Assembly (NCBI RefSeq): GCF_003651245.1
Contig: NZ_RAPE01000001.1
Coordinates: 930,001 to 994,000, forward strand
DNA length: 64,000 bases
Direction: 5' to 3'
DNA from: Roseovarius spongiae
GTDB taxonomy: Bacteria > Pseudomonadota > Alphaproteobacteria > Rhodobacterales > Rhodobacteraceae
The notes below the pieces were generated by a model, which was given only the letters and a program-made list of their open reading frames with translations, was not told where the DNA came from and did not search any database. Of this stretch, positions 54,773-63,787 are shown piece by piece (positions within the stretch are counted from its first letter, which is position 1; each line of letters opens with the position of its first letter). The position numbers and the translations under genes were made by a program.

Positions 54773-55642
54773 TCAGAACCACTGCCCGGGCTCCATCAGC
54801 CCGAGGTCGAGCAACTGGCGCGAATGCCACTCGAACGGCGCGGAATTGTGCCACTTGAAGGTCGGGATATCGAAGGTCGAGCCCGGATTCCGCTTGAGCG
54901 CCTTGGCCGTGCGGAAGGACGCGATCGCGGTCGTCAGGTTGTTGTGCCAGGGGCAGGCGTAGGTGTTGTATTCCTCGTCGTCGAATGTGTGATCTTCGCG
55001 CAGGCGCAGGTTCCGCCGCGCGCGGAACAGCGCGATGCGGTCGATCTTGCGGCGCGGCGCGGGGATGTGTTCCTCGTAGCGCCAGCGCAACCCGCCATAG
55101 AAGTCGAGTTGCCGTTCCTTCGGGTGGTTGTGATTGCCGGGGTCGGGCCGGGCGAGCGCATAGTAGCCCGAGCGGTCGATATGCGCATCCTCGAGCGACA
55201 CCGCATCCGGGTGCGCGTCCAGGTCGCCCGCGTAGAGGTCGATCACGTAGGTGAGCATCGCATCGCGCCGCTCCTCGGTGTGAAAGGCCAGCATCTCGCC
55301 CACGCTGCGCGTTTCGCAGAACGGGTAGAACAGGTATTCCGCGTTGAAGCAGTAATAGAGCCACTCGCCCCGCGCCGCGTCGATCACCGCGTTGACCGCG
55401 TCGATGTAACTGTCCCCGGCGGCGAGGTCGTAATCGATGCGCGCGACCCTTTCGGCGACATCGCCCGGCAGCCCGAACCCGGCGGGCATGAAGACCGCAA
55501 TCGCGCGGAACCCCGCGTCGAGGTGGTGGCGCAGCGTCGTGTCGAGCTCGACCTCGTCCTCGGCGAAGACAAGGGCGATCGGTCCCTTGGCCAGCGTCGC
55601 GCCGCCACGGGCGATGAAATCGGCAAGCCCAGCGTACTGCAT
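54773..55642 (-). CDS. Glycosyltransferase-like conserved protein
   Basis: 289-residue soluble protein. The N-terminal part resembles a nucleotide-sugar binding alpha/beta fold (GPIALVFAEDEVELDTTLRH, RAIAVFMPAGFGLP and AVNAVIDAARGEWLYYCFNA). The mid part has an Asp-rich stretch (LYAGDLDAHPDAVSLEDAHI) and an HNNLTTA block. I think it belongs with the uncharacterised family 2-like glycosyltransferases of Rhodobacterales, without certainty. GAGAGG precedes the ATG. It is on the opposite strand from miaB and shares the 114-bp gap with it. Confidence 0.65.
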   Translation of the reverse strand: MQYAGLADFIARGGATLAKGPIALVFAEDEVELDTTLRHHLDAGFRAIAVFMPAGFGLPGDVAERVARIDYDLAAGDSYIDAVNAVIDAARGEWLYYCFNAEYLFYPFCETRSVGEMLAFHTEERRDAMLTYVIDLYAGDLDAHPDAVSLEDAHIDRSGYYALARPDPGNHNHPKERQLDFYGGLRWRYEEHIPAPRRKIDRIALFRARRNLRLREDHTFDDEEYNTYACPWHNNLTTAIASFRTAKALKRNPGSTFDIPTFKWHNSAPFEWHSRQLLDLGLMEPGQWF

Positions 55643-55756
55643 CCGGTCCTCTCGTTTTCCGCTCAGCTAAGGTCAATTCGCCCCGCATTGCAAGATACCC
55701 CTTCGGTGGTATAGGCAGGCGCCGAACGTCCGATCCCGCCAGAAGGTGCGCGCGCC

Positions 55757-57076
55757 ATGTCCGATCCCCGCAAGCTCTACATCAAGACCTATGGCTGCCA
55801 GATGAACGTCTATGACAGCGAACGCATGACCGAGGCGATGACCGGCGCGGGCTATGTCGGCACGGACAGCGCCGGGGATGCGGACTTGATCCTGCTCAAC
55901 ACCTGCCATATCCGCGAAAAAGCCGCCGAGAAGGTCTATTCCGAGCTGGGCCGCTTCCGCGCGCTAAAGGACGCCAACCCGGACCTCAGGATCGGCGTCG
56001 CCGGCTGCGTGGCCCAGGCCGAGGGCGAGGAGATCATGCGCCGCCAGCCGCTTGTCGACCTCGTGGTCGGCCCGCAGAGCTATCACCGCCTCCCCGAGAT
56101 GGAGGCTCGCGCGCGGGCCGGGGAAAAGGCGCTCGACACCGATTTCCCCGAGGAGGACAAGTTCGACGCGCTCAAGCGCCGCCCGCGCGCGAAGCGCGGA
56201 CCCACGGCCTTCCTCACCGTGCAGGAGGGCTGCGACAAGTTCTGCGCCTTCTGCGTCGTGCCCTACACGCGGGGCGCGGAGGCCAGCCGCCCGGCGACGC
56301 GCGTGCTCGAGGAGGCGCGCGACCTCGTGGAGCGCGGCGTGCGCGAGATCACGCTGCTGGGCCAGAACGTCAATGCCTATCACGGGGCCGGGGAGGGCGG
56401 CGACTGGTCGCTCGCGCGGCTGATCCGGGCGCTTGCCGAAATCGACGGGCTGGAACGCATCCGCTTCACCACGAGCCATCCCAACGACATGAGCGACGAT
56501 TTGATCGAGGCGCACGGAACCTGTGCGAAACTCATGCCCTACCTGCACCTGCCGGTGCAATCCGGCAGCGACCGCATCCTCAAGCGGATGAACCGCAAAC
56601 ACACCGCCGAAGGCTATGTCCGCCTGATCGAGCGCATCCGCGCCGCGCGGCCCGACATCCTGATTTCCGGCGATTTCATCGTCGGCTTCCCCGAAGAGAC
56701 CGAGGCGGATTTCCAGGACACGCTGAACCTGGTCGAAGAGGTCGGCTATGGCACGGCCTACTCGTTCAAGTATTCCACCCGCCCCGGCACTCCGGCGGCG
56801 GAACGCGCGCAGGTCGACGCGGCCGAGGCCGACGCGCGGCTGCAACGGCTTCAGGCGCTGCTCACCCGGCAGCAGCGCGCCGTGCAGGAAAGCATGGTCG
56901 GCCGCGAGGTCGGCGTGCTGTTCGAAAAGCCGGGGCGGCTCCCGGGGCAGATGGTGGGCAAGTCCGACTACCTGCACGCGGTGCATGTCGCGGGCTCCGG
57001 CATCGCGCCGGGCGATATCCGCCGGGTCCGGATCACCGAAAGCGGCCCCAACTCGCTGGCCGGCGTCGCTCTCTGA
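55757..57076 (+). CDS. miaB: tRNA-2-methylthio-N6-dimethylallyladenosine synthase
   Basis: 439-residue radical-SAM methylthiotransferase adding the 2-methylthio group to i6A37 of tRNAs that read UNN codons. The N-terminal cluster Cys are 14 (YGCQMN), 50 (NTCHIRE) and 84 (AGCVAQ). The radical-SAM CX3CX2C motif is Cys159, Cys163 and Cys166 ([16 protein letters not shown]). A C-terminal TRAM domain ends the protein. The length is standard. Confidence 0.96.
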   Translation: MSDPRKLYIKTYGCQMNVYDSERMTEAMTGAGYVGTDSAGDADLILLNTCHIREKAAEKVYSELGRFRALKDANPDLRIGVAGCVAQAEGEEIMRRQPLVDLVVGPQSYHRLPEMEARARAGEKALDTDFPEEDKFDALKRRPRAKRGPTAFLTVQEGCDKFCAFCVVPYTRGAEASRPATRVLEEARDLVERGVREITLLGQNVNAYHGAGEGGDWSLARLIRALAEIDGLERIRFTTSHPNDMSDDLIEAHGTCAKLMPYLHLPVQSGSDRILKRMNRKHTAEGYVRLIERIRAARPDILISGDFIVGFPEETEADFQDTLNLVEEVGYGTAYSFKYSTRPGTPAAERAQVDAAEADARLQRLQALLTRQQRAVQESMVGREVGVLFEKPGRLPGQMVGKSDYLHAVHVAGSGIAPGDIRRVRITESGPNSLAGVAL

Positions 57077-57229
57077 GGAAGCGCGCCGCGCCCTGCCGAT
57101 TCGCCCGCCCGGCCCATGCGGCGCGCCGTCGCCGCCATCCCGCCACAGGCGCGGCGATTGCCGCCCGCCGGCCGGGATATTTCGCGCGGGCCGCTCAATC
57201 GCGCGCGCGCTTTAGCCCTTCACATGAAT

Positions 57230-57259
57230 TTGAAAACTGGTAAGGTTGCAGGATAAATT
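57230..57259 (+). promoter_or_regulatory. Candidate promoter before the OmpA-like gene
   Basis: TTGAAA at 57230-57235 and TAAATT at 57254-57259 with an 18-bp spacer, in an AT-richer stretch 65 bp before the GTG start. Confidence 0.35.
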
Positions 57260-57323
57260 GCGATTTTGGCGAGGCGGCGACAGGTCGCCCGCCACTGGGG
57301 GAACAGATAAAAGGAAGAGGGCT

Positions 57324-57902
57324 GTGACACGGAGATTTCTGCGGTCATTCCACGGCGTTTTGGGGGGACTGGCTGCCGCCGCCCTGGCGGTCGCCGTGAC
57401 ATTTTCGAGCGGGGCGGCGAACGCCCAGCAACGAACCGTCATCGGCGAGAATTACACGCCGACGATCTGGGTCGATCCCGACGGGTGCGAACACTGGGTG
57501 ATGGACGACGGCTGGGAGGGCTACATGTCGCCCCACACCAACCGCCAGGGCATCCCCGTCTGCCATCGCGGCAATGTCTGCGGGGTGGTGAACACCGACC
57601 AGCTCTTCCGCACCGACAGCGCGCGCATCAGCGCCGCGGGCAAGCAGCGCCTCGCCAAGTTCTTCCACGACACCGGCGCGATCTCCTACATCATCGCCGG
57701 CCACACCGACAGCCGGGCCTCGGACCAGTATAACATGGACCTGTCCTATCGCCGCGCCGCCTCGGTCGCGCGGATCGCCGCCGCCACCGGCGCGCGGATC
57801 GCGGACGTGCGCGGCTATGGTGAGCGGATGCCCAAGGCGCCCAACAGCACCGCGGCGGGCATGCAGCAGAACCGCCGCGTCGAAATCATTTGCATCCGCT
57901 AG
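57324..57902 (+). CDS. OmpA-family protein with an N-terminal DPxGCxHW module
   Basis: 192-residue exported protein: a signal peptide (GVLGGLAAAALAVAVTFSSG, cut near ANAQ), then a 33-residue module with the pattern DPxGCxHWxxDDGxEGYxS (57465-57563), then an OmpA-type peptidoglycan-binding domain (LFRTDSARISAAGKQRLAKF, IIAGHTDSRASDQYNMDLSY, RVEIICIR). The GTG at 57324 is chosen because GGAAGAGG lies ahead and the signal peptide starts there. The next gene, 11 bp downstream, encodes a lipoprotein with the same module. It probably anchors the envelope to the cell wall. Confidence 0.85.
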   Translation: MTRRFLRSFHGVLGGLAAAALAVAVTFSSGAANAQQRTVIGENYTPTIWVDPDGCEHWVMDDGWEGYMSPHTNRQGIPVCHRGNVCGVVNTDQLFRTDSARISAAGKQRLAKFFHDTGAISYIIAGHTDSRASDQYNMDLSYRRAASVARIAAATGARIADVRGYGERMPKAPNSTAAGMQQNRRVEIICIR

Positions 57903-57913
57903 GGGGACGATAG

Positions 57914-58210
57914 ATGAAACTCGTTAAATTGGCAGTTGTCCTCTCTGCGGCCGTGGTCGTCGCCGGCTGTGACAACAAGATAGACAAGACCGTGGACCGC
58001 GGCTTTGACTCCAAGCACCTGAGCCAGCTCAAGGCGGGCGTCTGGATCGACCCGAACGGCTGCGATCACTGGATCATCGACGACGGCGCAGAGGGCTACC
58101 TGTCCCAGCGGCTCGACAAGTATGGCAAGCCGGTCTGCTCGGGCACGGCCCCGCCGAACACCGCGACCGGCGCCTACAAGGGCGGCTCGCCGGTCACCGA
58201 TCCGATCTGA
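57914..58210 (+). CDS. Small lipoprotein sharing the DPxGCxHW module
   Basis: 98 residues. The N-terminal signal ends in a lipobox (VVVAGCDNK), giving a lipid-anchored protein of about 80 residues. It contains WIDPNGCDHWIIDDGAEGYL, the same 33-residue module as in the preceding OmpA-like protein (18 identities in 33 aligned positions without gaps). A strong terminator follows 26 bp after the stop. The pair may form an envelope complex. Confidence 0.82.
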   Translation: MKLVKLAVVLSAAVVVAGCDNKIDKTVDRGFDSKHLSQLKAGVWIDPNGCDHWIIDDGAEGYLSQRLDKYGKPVCSGTAPPNTATGAYKGGSPVTDPI

Positions 58211-58236
58211 CCGGACGGCGAAACGCGCGGAATGCG

Positions 58237-58266
58237 AAGCCGCGGGCCGGAAGGTCCGCGGCTTTT
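58237..58266 (+). terminator. Rho-independent terminator
   Basis: A 9-bp stem (AAGCCGCGG at 58237-58245 with 58256-58264) and a 10-nt loop run into a short T tract (CTTTTC), 26 bp after the lipoprotein stop. Confidence 0.75.
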
Positions 58267-58378
58267 CGCGCTGATCGCCTCCGCGGCGCTTGCGCCGGGC
58301 GGCGCAACTTGGCACCATTGGGCGAGGGTCGGCGTTGATCGGGCCTTCGTATGGATCACCCTCTGACGGGAGACGTGT

Positions 58379-59383
58379 TTGACCTCAACCGATCTGCCTG
58401 ACGCATCCCTTGACGCGATGCATCACGAAACCGTCGAGTTTCCGGACAATTACCTGCTGATCGACCTCTGCGGCGAACATGACCGCAACCTCGCCGAGAT
58501 CGAGCGGACGCTGGGCGTGCAGATTCTGCGACGCGGCAACCAGCTGACCGTGTATGGCGAGGCCGACCAGGTGGCCGAAACAATGGAGGTGCTGCGCGCG
58601 CTCTATGAGCGCCTCGAGGCGGGCCGCGCGGTCGAGCGCGGCGACGTCGACCGCGAATTGCGCATGAACGGCCCCGAGGACGAAACCGGCGCGCGCGCCG
58701 GCGACCAGTTCGAGATGTTCCGCGACGGCCGGGTCGAGATCAAGACCCGCAAGAAGCTGGTCGAGCCGCGCACCGACGCGCAGCGCGCCTATGTCCGCGC
58801 GCTCTATCGGAACGAACTGGCCTTCGGCATCGGCCCCGCCGGCACCGGCAAGACCTATCTCGCCGTCGCCGTCGGCGTGTCGATGTTCATCGACGGGCAT
58901 GTGGACCGCATCATCCTCAGCCGCCCGGCGGTCGAGGCGGGCGAGAAGCTCGGCTACCTGCCCGGCGACATGAAGGACAAGGTCGACCCCTACATGCAGC
59001 CGCTCTACGACGCGCTCAACGATTTCCTGCCGGGCAAACAACTGGCCAAGCTGGTCGAGGAAAAGAAGATCGAGATTGCGCCGCTGGCCTTCATGCGCGG
59101 GCGCACGCTCAGCAACGCGTTCGTGGTGCTGGACGAGGCGCAGAACGCGACGACGATGCAGATGAAGATGTTTCTCACCCGACTCGGCGAAGGCAGCCGC
59201 ATGGTGGTGACGGGCGACCGCACCCAGATCGACCTGCCGCGCGGCGCGACCTCGGGGCTGCATGACGCCGAACGGCTGCTGAAATCGATCCCGAACATCG
59301 CGTTCAACTACTTCACCGCGAAGGACGTCGTGCGCCACCCGCTGGTCGCCGCGATCATCGAGGCCTATGAGGCCGATGGCTGA
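58379..59383 (+). CDS. phoH: PhoH-family ATPase
   Basis: 334-residue PhoH-like protein, thought to act in RNA metabolism with YbeY. The P-loop is GIGPAGTGKTYLA with Lys158, and Walker B is AFVVLDEAQNA, with NLAEIERTLGVQILRRGNQL in the N-terminal KH-like domain. The start is TTG at 58379 with GGGAGA ahead; an in-frame ATG at 58418 is the alternative. The stop overlaps the ybeY start. Confidence 0.9.
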   Translation: MTSTDLPDASLDAMHHETVEFPDNYLLIDLCGEHDRNLAEIERTLGVQILRRGNQLTVYGEADQVAETMEVLRALYERLEAGRAVERGDVDRELRMNGPEDETGARAGDQFEMFRDGRVEIKTRKKLVEPRTDAQRAYVRALYRNELAFGIGPAGTGKTYLAVAVGVSMFIDGHVDRIILSRPAVEAGEKLGYLPGDMKDKVDPYMQPLYDALNDFLPGKQLAKLVEEKKIEIAPLAFMRGRTLSNAFVVLDEAQNATTMQMKMFLTRLGEGSRMVVTGDRTQIDLPRGATSGLHDAERLLKSIPNIAFNYFTAKDVVRHPLVAAIIEAYEADG

Positions 59384-59909
59384 GACAGGCGCGTCCCGCG
59401 CGGATCACCCCGGCGCGCCCATGCTGACCGAAACGCTGGTCGAGGATGCGCGCTGGACCAGCGTGGACCTGCCCGGGCTGGCCGAAACCGCCGCACAGGC
59501 GACGCTTGCGCATCTCGGGCTCGATCCGGCGGACTGGGAGATCGCCGTTCTGGGCTGCGACGACGCGCGCATCGCCGCGCTAAACGCCGATTTCCGCGAC
59601 AGGCCGCAGCCGACCAACGTGCTGAGCTGGCCGGCCGAGGATCGCGGCCCGCGCGACCCCGGCGCCGCGCCCGACGCGCCCTGGCCCGGCGATGATCCCG
59701 AACTGGGCGACATCGCCATCGCCTATGACACCTGCGCGCGCGAGGCGGGGGCGGCGGGCAGGCCGCTCGCCGCTCATGCGACGCATCTCGTCGTGCACGC
59801 GGTCTTGCACCTGCTGGGCTACGACCATATCCGTGACGCCGACGCCGCGCTGATGCAGGCGCTCGAAGTGCGGATCCTTTGCAAACTGGGGATCGATGAC
59901 CCATATTGA
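59376..59909 (+). CDS. ybeY: Endoribonuclease YbeY
   Basis: 177-residue metal-dependent RNase needed for 16S rRNA 3' end maturation and ribosome quality control. The zinc motif H-x3-H-x5-H is in THLVVHAVLHLLGYDH. LNADFRDRPQPTNVLSWPAE is the other conserved block. The ATG at 59376 overlaps the phoH stop by 8 bp and has GAGG just ahead; an ATG nine bases earlier is possible. Confidence 0.93.
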   Translation: MAETGASRADHPGAPMLTETLVEDARWTSVDLPGLAETAAQATLAHLGLDPADWEIAVLGCDDARIAALNADFRDRPQPTNVLSWPAEDRGPRDPGAAPDAPWPGDDPELGDIAIAYDTCAREAGAAGRPLAAHATHLVVHAVLHLLGYDHIRDADAALMQALEVRILCKLGIDDPY

Positions 59910-59953
59910 GGCGAGACGCGGGCCGCACCGGCCCGGAATTCGGAAAAGGGCAG

Positions 59954-60844
59954 ATGGACGACAACAGCGACGGCTCTTCTGACGCGGCGCAGGGCGCGCA
60001 GTCGGATGAGGACGAACAGGGCGGTTTCTTTCGCCGGTTCATGGGGGTTTTCACCTCGGGAGAGATGGACGAAGACGGCCAGGCGCAGGCCAATGGCGCG
60101 CGCCCGGCCACGGGTCACGGCATGCTCAACCTGCGCGACAAGGTGGTCGAGGACGTGATGATCCCCAAGGCCGACATCGTGTCGGTCCCCCATGACATCA
60201 CCAAGGACGATCTGGTCCAGGTCTTCCGCGAAAGCGGCATGACCCGGCTGCCGGTCTACAACGGCACGCTCGACACGCCGATGGGGTTCGCCCATCTCAA
60301 GGATTTCGCGCTCCGGCACGGGTTCAACGGGCGCGGCGCGCGGTTCTCGCTGAAGAAGATGCTGCGCCCGCTGCTCTACGTGCCGCCCTCCATGCCGATC
60401 GGCGTGCTGCTCCAGAAGATGCAGGCCGACCGGCGCCACATGGCGCTGGTGATCGACGAATATGGCGGGGTCGACGGGCTGGTGACCATCGAGGACCTGA
60501 TCGAACAGGTCATCGGGGACATCGAGGACGAACACGACATCGGCGAGGACGCGCTCTGGAGCGAGGAAAAGCCGGGCTGCTACCTCGTGCTGGCCAAGAC
60601 CCCGCTCGAGGAGTTCGAGGCCGAGATCGGCCAGTCCCTGACCGACGCCGAGGAGGTCGACGAGGAAGAGATCGACACGCTGGGCGGGCTTGTGTTCATG
60701 CTGCTTGGCCGCGTGCCGGTGCGCGGCGAGGTGATCGAACATCCCGGCGGCGCCTCCTTCGAGGTGCTGGACGCCGATCCGCGCCGGGTCAAGCGGCTGC
60801 GCGTGCGCGTAGCCCCGCCCGCCGCCGCCCCGGCGCATGACTGA
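59954..60844 (+). CDS. CorC/HlyC-type CBS domain protein (hemolysin family)
   Basis: 296-residue cytoplasmic protein: an acidic N-terminus, two CBS domains (VEDVMIPKADIVSVPHD, MALVIDEYGGVDGLVTIEDL) and a C-terminal CorC-HlyC transporter-associated domain. It lacks the DUF21 membrane part of larger paralogues. The usual annotation is Mg2+/Co2+ efflux (CorC). It sits in the conserved order phoH-ybeY-corC-lnt. Despite the name, it is unrelated to the toxin acyltransferase at 32888. The ATG at 59954 is preferred to a TTG at 59906 because AAAGGGC precedes it. Confidence 0.9.
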   Translation: MDDNSDGSSDAAQGAQSDEDEQGGFFRRFMGVFTSGEMDEDGQAQANGARPATGHGMLNLRDKVVEDVMIPKADIVSVPHDITKDDLVQVFRESGMTRLPVYNGTLDTPMGFAHLKDFALRHGFNGRGARFSLKKMLRPLLYVPPSMPIGVLLQKMQADRRHMALVIDEYGGVDGLVTIEDLIEQVIGDIEDEHDIGEDALWSEEKPGCYLVLAKTPLEEFEAEIGQSLTDAEEVDEEEIDTLGGLVFMLLGRVPVRGEVIEHPGGASFEVLDADPRRVKRLRVRVAPPAAAPAHD

Positions 60845-62381
60845 ACTGACCGCGCGCCAGGCCTGGCTCGCGGCGGGGCTCTCGGGCCTTGCGCCGTGGC
60901 GGCGCTGGCTGCTCTGCGCCGCGCTCGGGGCGTTGGCGGGGCTGGGGCAGGCGCCGCTGGGTCTCTGGCCGCTCACGCTGCTGGCGCTGGCCGGACTCTA
61001 CGGCGTCTTCGCGCAGGGCTGGCGGCCGTGGCAGGCGGCGGCGATCGGGCTTGCCGCCGGGACGGGCTACTTCCTCGTGACGCTCAGTTGGATCATTGAG
61101 CCGTTCCTCGTGGACATCGCGCGGCACGGCTGGATGGCGCCCTTCGCGCTGATCTTCGCGGCGCTGGGGTTCGGGCTGTTCTGGGGCGGCGCCTTCGGGT
61201 TGGCGCGGCTTGTCGGGCGCGGGAGCGCGGCGGGCAATGCGGTGGCATGGATCGCGGCGGGCGTGCTGGCGGAATGGCTGCGCGGCGTGCTCTGGACCGG
61301 CTTCCCCTGGGCGCAGACGGGCCATGTCTGGATCGGCACGCCGGTGATGCACTGGGCGGCGGTGGGCGGCGCGCTCTTGCTCTGCGTGATCACCCTCTGG
61401 GGCGCGGCGGCGCTCTGGCAGGTGATCGGCGGGCGGCGGCTGATCGGCGCGGCGGCGCTCGTGCCGCTGCTGGCGGCCTATGTCGTCGGCCCCGAACTGA
61501 CGACCCCGACGGTCACGCGCGCCGACGCGCCCGTCGTGCGTCTTGTGCAGCCCAACGCCGCGCAGCGCGACAAGTGGGACGCGGCCAAGATGCGCGGCTT
61601 CTTCGAGCGCATGGTCGCCTATACCGGCGCCGACGCGCCGCCCGACCTCGTGGTCTGGCCCGAGACCTCGGTGCCCGTGCTGCTGAACGACGCGGATGGC
61701 GCGCTGGCGCGCATCGCGCAGGCCGCGCGCGGCGCGCCGGTGGTGCTCGGGTTCCAGCGCCGCGAGGGGACGCGATACTACAACACCGCCGTGCTGCTCG
61801 GCGCCGACGGCGATGAGGCCGCGCGCTATGACAAGCACCACCTCGTGCCCTTCGGCGAATACATGCCCTTCGGCGAAACGCTGGCGCGGTTCGGCATTCA
61901 CGGGCTGGCCGCGACCGAAGGCGCCGGGTTTTCCGCCGGGCCGGGACCGCAATTGATGACGGCGCCGGGGGTGGGCCGGATGCTGCCGCTGATCTGCTAC
62001 GAGGGGATCTTCGCGCGCGACGTCGCCGCCGCGCCCGAGCGGCCCGACATGCTGCTGATGATCACCAACGACGCCTGGTTCGGCCGCGTCTCCGGCCCCT
62101 ACCAGCACCTCGCGCAGGCGCGGCTGCGTAGCGTCGAGCAGGGGCTGCCGATGGTGCGCGTCGCCAATACCGGCGTCTCGGCGGTGATCGACGCGCGCGG
62201 GCGGATCACGGCGCGGATCCCGCTGAACGAGGCGGGCTGGATCGACGCCCCCATACCGCCCGCCGCCGCGCCCACGCCCTACGCGCGCGCCGGGGGCGAC
62301 TGGCCGATGCTGACCCTGGCGCTGCTGGCGCTGGCGGTGGCGGGCGTCGCGGTCCGCGCAAGGGCGGCGCCGGGCGCGTAA
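60837..62381 (+). CDS. lnt: Apolipoprotein N-acyltransferase
   Basis: 514-residue inner-membrane enzyme adding the third acyl chain to lipoproteins. Several N-terminal helices are followed by a nitrilase-type domain with the triad Glu276 (VWPETSVP), Lys333 (YDKHHLVPFGEYMP) and Cys387 (PLICYEGIF), the last at the same number as in E. coli Lnt. The start overlaps the corC-like stop by 8 bp. Confidence 0.96.
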   Translation: MTELTARQAWLAAGLSGLAPWRRWLLCAALGALAGLGQAPLGLWPLTLLALAGLYGVFAQGWRPWQAAAIGLAAGTGYFLVTLSWIIEPFLVDIARHGWMAPFALIFAALGFGLFWGGAFGLARLVGRGSAAGNAVAWIAAGVLAEWLRGVLWTGFPWAQTGHVWIGTPVMHWAAVGGALLLCVITLWGAAALWQVIGGRRLIGAAALVPLLAAYVVGPELTTPTVTRADAPVVRLVQPNAAQRDKWDAAKMRGFFERMVAYTGADAPPDLVVWPETSVPVLLNDADGALARIAQAARGAPVVLGFQRREGTRYYNTAVLLGADGDEAARYDKHHLVPFGEYMPFGETLARFGIHGLAATEGAGFSAGPGPQLMTAPGVGRMLPLICYEGIFARDVAAAPERPDMLLMITNDAWFGRVSGPYQHLAQARLRSVEQGLPMVRVANTGVSAVIDARGRITARIPLNEAGWIDAPIPPAAAPTPYARAGGDWPMLTLALLALAVAGVAVRARAAPGA

Positions 62382-62389
62382 AATACCGA

Positions 62390-62419
62390 TTGACGCTGCG
62401 ATAAAGCGCGCGCTAGTTA
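62390..62419 (+). promoter_or_regulatory. Promoter of metK
   Basis: TTGACG at 62390-62395 and TAGTTA at 62414-62419, 18 bp apart, directly ahead of the riboswitch, whose first stem begins at 62427. Transcription would therefore begin near the riboswitch 5' end. Confidence 0.6.
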
Positions 62420-62426
62420 ACGCAGA

Positions 62427-62470
62427 CCGTCACAACGGCTTCCTGGCGTGACGGGGCATCATAATGGAGC
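62427..62470 (+). promoter_or_regulatory. SAM/SAH riboswitch controlling metK
   Basis: Stem P1 is CCGTCAC (62427-62433) with GTGACGG (62448-62454). The loop GGCTTCC (62437-62443) can pair with GGAG (62466-62469), which is the ribosome site before the metK ATG at 62477. This is the compact pseudoknot of the SAM/SAH class, which is found upstream of metK in Rhodobacterales. Binding of the ligand would hide the ribosome site and lower MetK. Confidence 0.87.
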
Positions 62471-62476
62471 GATTTC

Positions 62477-63658
62477 ATGACAAGACAGAACTACACCTTC
62501 ACCTCGGAATCCGTGTCCGAAGGGCATCCCGACAAGGTATGCGACCGCATCTCGGACGCGGTGCTCGACGCGCTGCTGCGCGAGGAGCCCGAGGCGCGGG
62601 TCGCCGCGGAGGCATTCGCCACCACCAATCGCGTGGTGATCGGCGGCGAGGTGGGGCTGTCGGACCAGGAGAAGCTGCACAGCTACATGGAGGGGATGGA
62701 GGACATCGTGCGCGCCTGCATCCGCGACATCGGCTACGAGCAGGAGAAATTCCACTGGAAGACCTGCGAGATCACCAACCTGCTGCATGAACAGGCCGCG
62801 GATATCGCCCAGGGCGTCGTCGCGCGCGAGGACCGTGAACAGGGCGCGGGCGACCAGGGCATCATGTTCGGCTTCGCCACGAATGAGACCGACGCGCTCA
62901 TGCCGGCGCCGATCCTGTTCAGCCACGCGATCCTGCGCCGCCTCGCCGAGGTGCGCAAGGATGGCAGCGAGCCCGCGCTCGGCCCCGACGCCAAGAGCCA
63001 GATTTCCGTGCGCTACGAAAACGGCAAGCCCGTCGGCGTGTGCTCCATCGTGCTGAGCACCCAGCACCTGGACGAAAGCCTGTCCAGCGCGGACGTGCAG
63101 GACATCGTCACGCCCTACATCCGCGAGGTGCTGCCGGAGGGCTGGCTGCTTCCGGACACGGAATGGCACGTCAACCCGACCGGCAAGTTCGTGATCGGCG
63201 GCCCGGACGGCGACGCCGGCCTCACCGGGCGCAAGATCATCGTCGACACCTATGGCGGCGCGGCCCCGCATGGCGGCGGCGCGTTCTCGGGCAAGGACCC
63301 GACCAAGGTCGACCGTTCGGCCGCCTACGCCGCGCGCTACCTCGCCAAGAACATCGTCGCCGCCGGCATGGCCGAGAAATGCACCATCCAGCTCAGCTAC
63401 GCCATCGGCGTGGCCAAGCCGCTCAGCATCTATGTCGACGCCCACGGCACCGACGAGGTCGCGCCCGCCGAGATCGAGAAGGCGATCGCACGCTGCATGG
63501 ATCTGAGCCCGCGCGGCATCCGCGAGCATCTGCAACTGAACAAGCCGATCTACGAACGCACGGCGGCCTACGGCCATTTCGGCCGCGCGCCGGAGAACGA
63601 CGGCGGCTTCAGCTGGGAGCGCACGGACCTGGTCGAGGCGCTGAAACGCGAGGTCTGA
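62477..63658 (+). CDS. metK: S-adenosylmethionine synthetase
   Basis: 393-residue enzyme making SAM from methionine and ATP. It has [13 protein letters not shown] at the ATP site, [17 protein letters not shown] and the P-loop-like [19 protein letters not shown]. The length is normal. The riboswitch at 62427-62470 overlaps its ribosome site, so feedback by SAM is likely at translation. It is followed after 129 bp by the start of trmB, an arrangement common in related genomes. Confidence 0.97.
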   Translation: MTRQNYTFTSESVSEGHPDKVCDRISDAVLDALLREEPEARVAAEAFATTNRVVIGGEVGLSDQEKLHSYMEGMEDIVRACIRDIGYEQEKFHWKTCEITNLLHEQAADIAQGVVAREDREQGAGDQGIMFGFATNETDALMPAPILFSHAILRRLAEVRKDGSEPALGPDAKSQISVRYENGKPVGVCSIVLSTQHLDESLSSADVQDIVTPYIREVLPEGWLLPDTEWHVNPTGKFVIGGPDGDAGLTGRKIIVDTYGGAAPHGGGAFSGKDPTKVDRSAAYAARYLAKNIVAAGMAEKCTIQLSYAIGVAKPLSIYVDAHGTDEVAPAEIEKAIARCMDLSPRGIREHLQLNKPIYERTAAYGHFGRAPENDGGFSWERTDLVEALKREV

Positions 63659-63787
63659 GCAGGCGGTTCGCCTCACGGGCGGCGCCGATCGCAGGCGGTG
63701 GATGAGTATTTGCGGCACATTGAAAGACCGGGGCGCGCCTCGCGGCTTTGGTTTGCGCCCCCGCGCCGGGCGGGGTAGGGACGCGCC

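Noticed and set aside
59954..60844. The 'hemolysin' name of the CBS-domain protein as a toxin link
   Set aside because: CorC/HlyC here is a CBS-domain metal-transport-related protein in a housekeeping block and shares only a historical name with the toxin acyltransferase.
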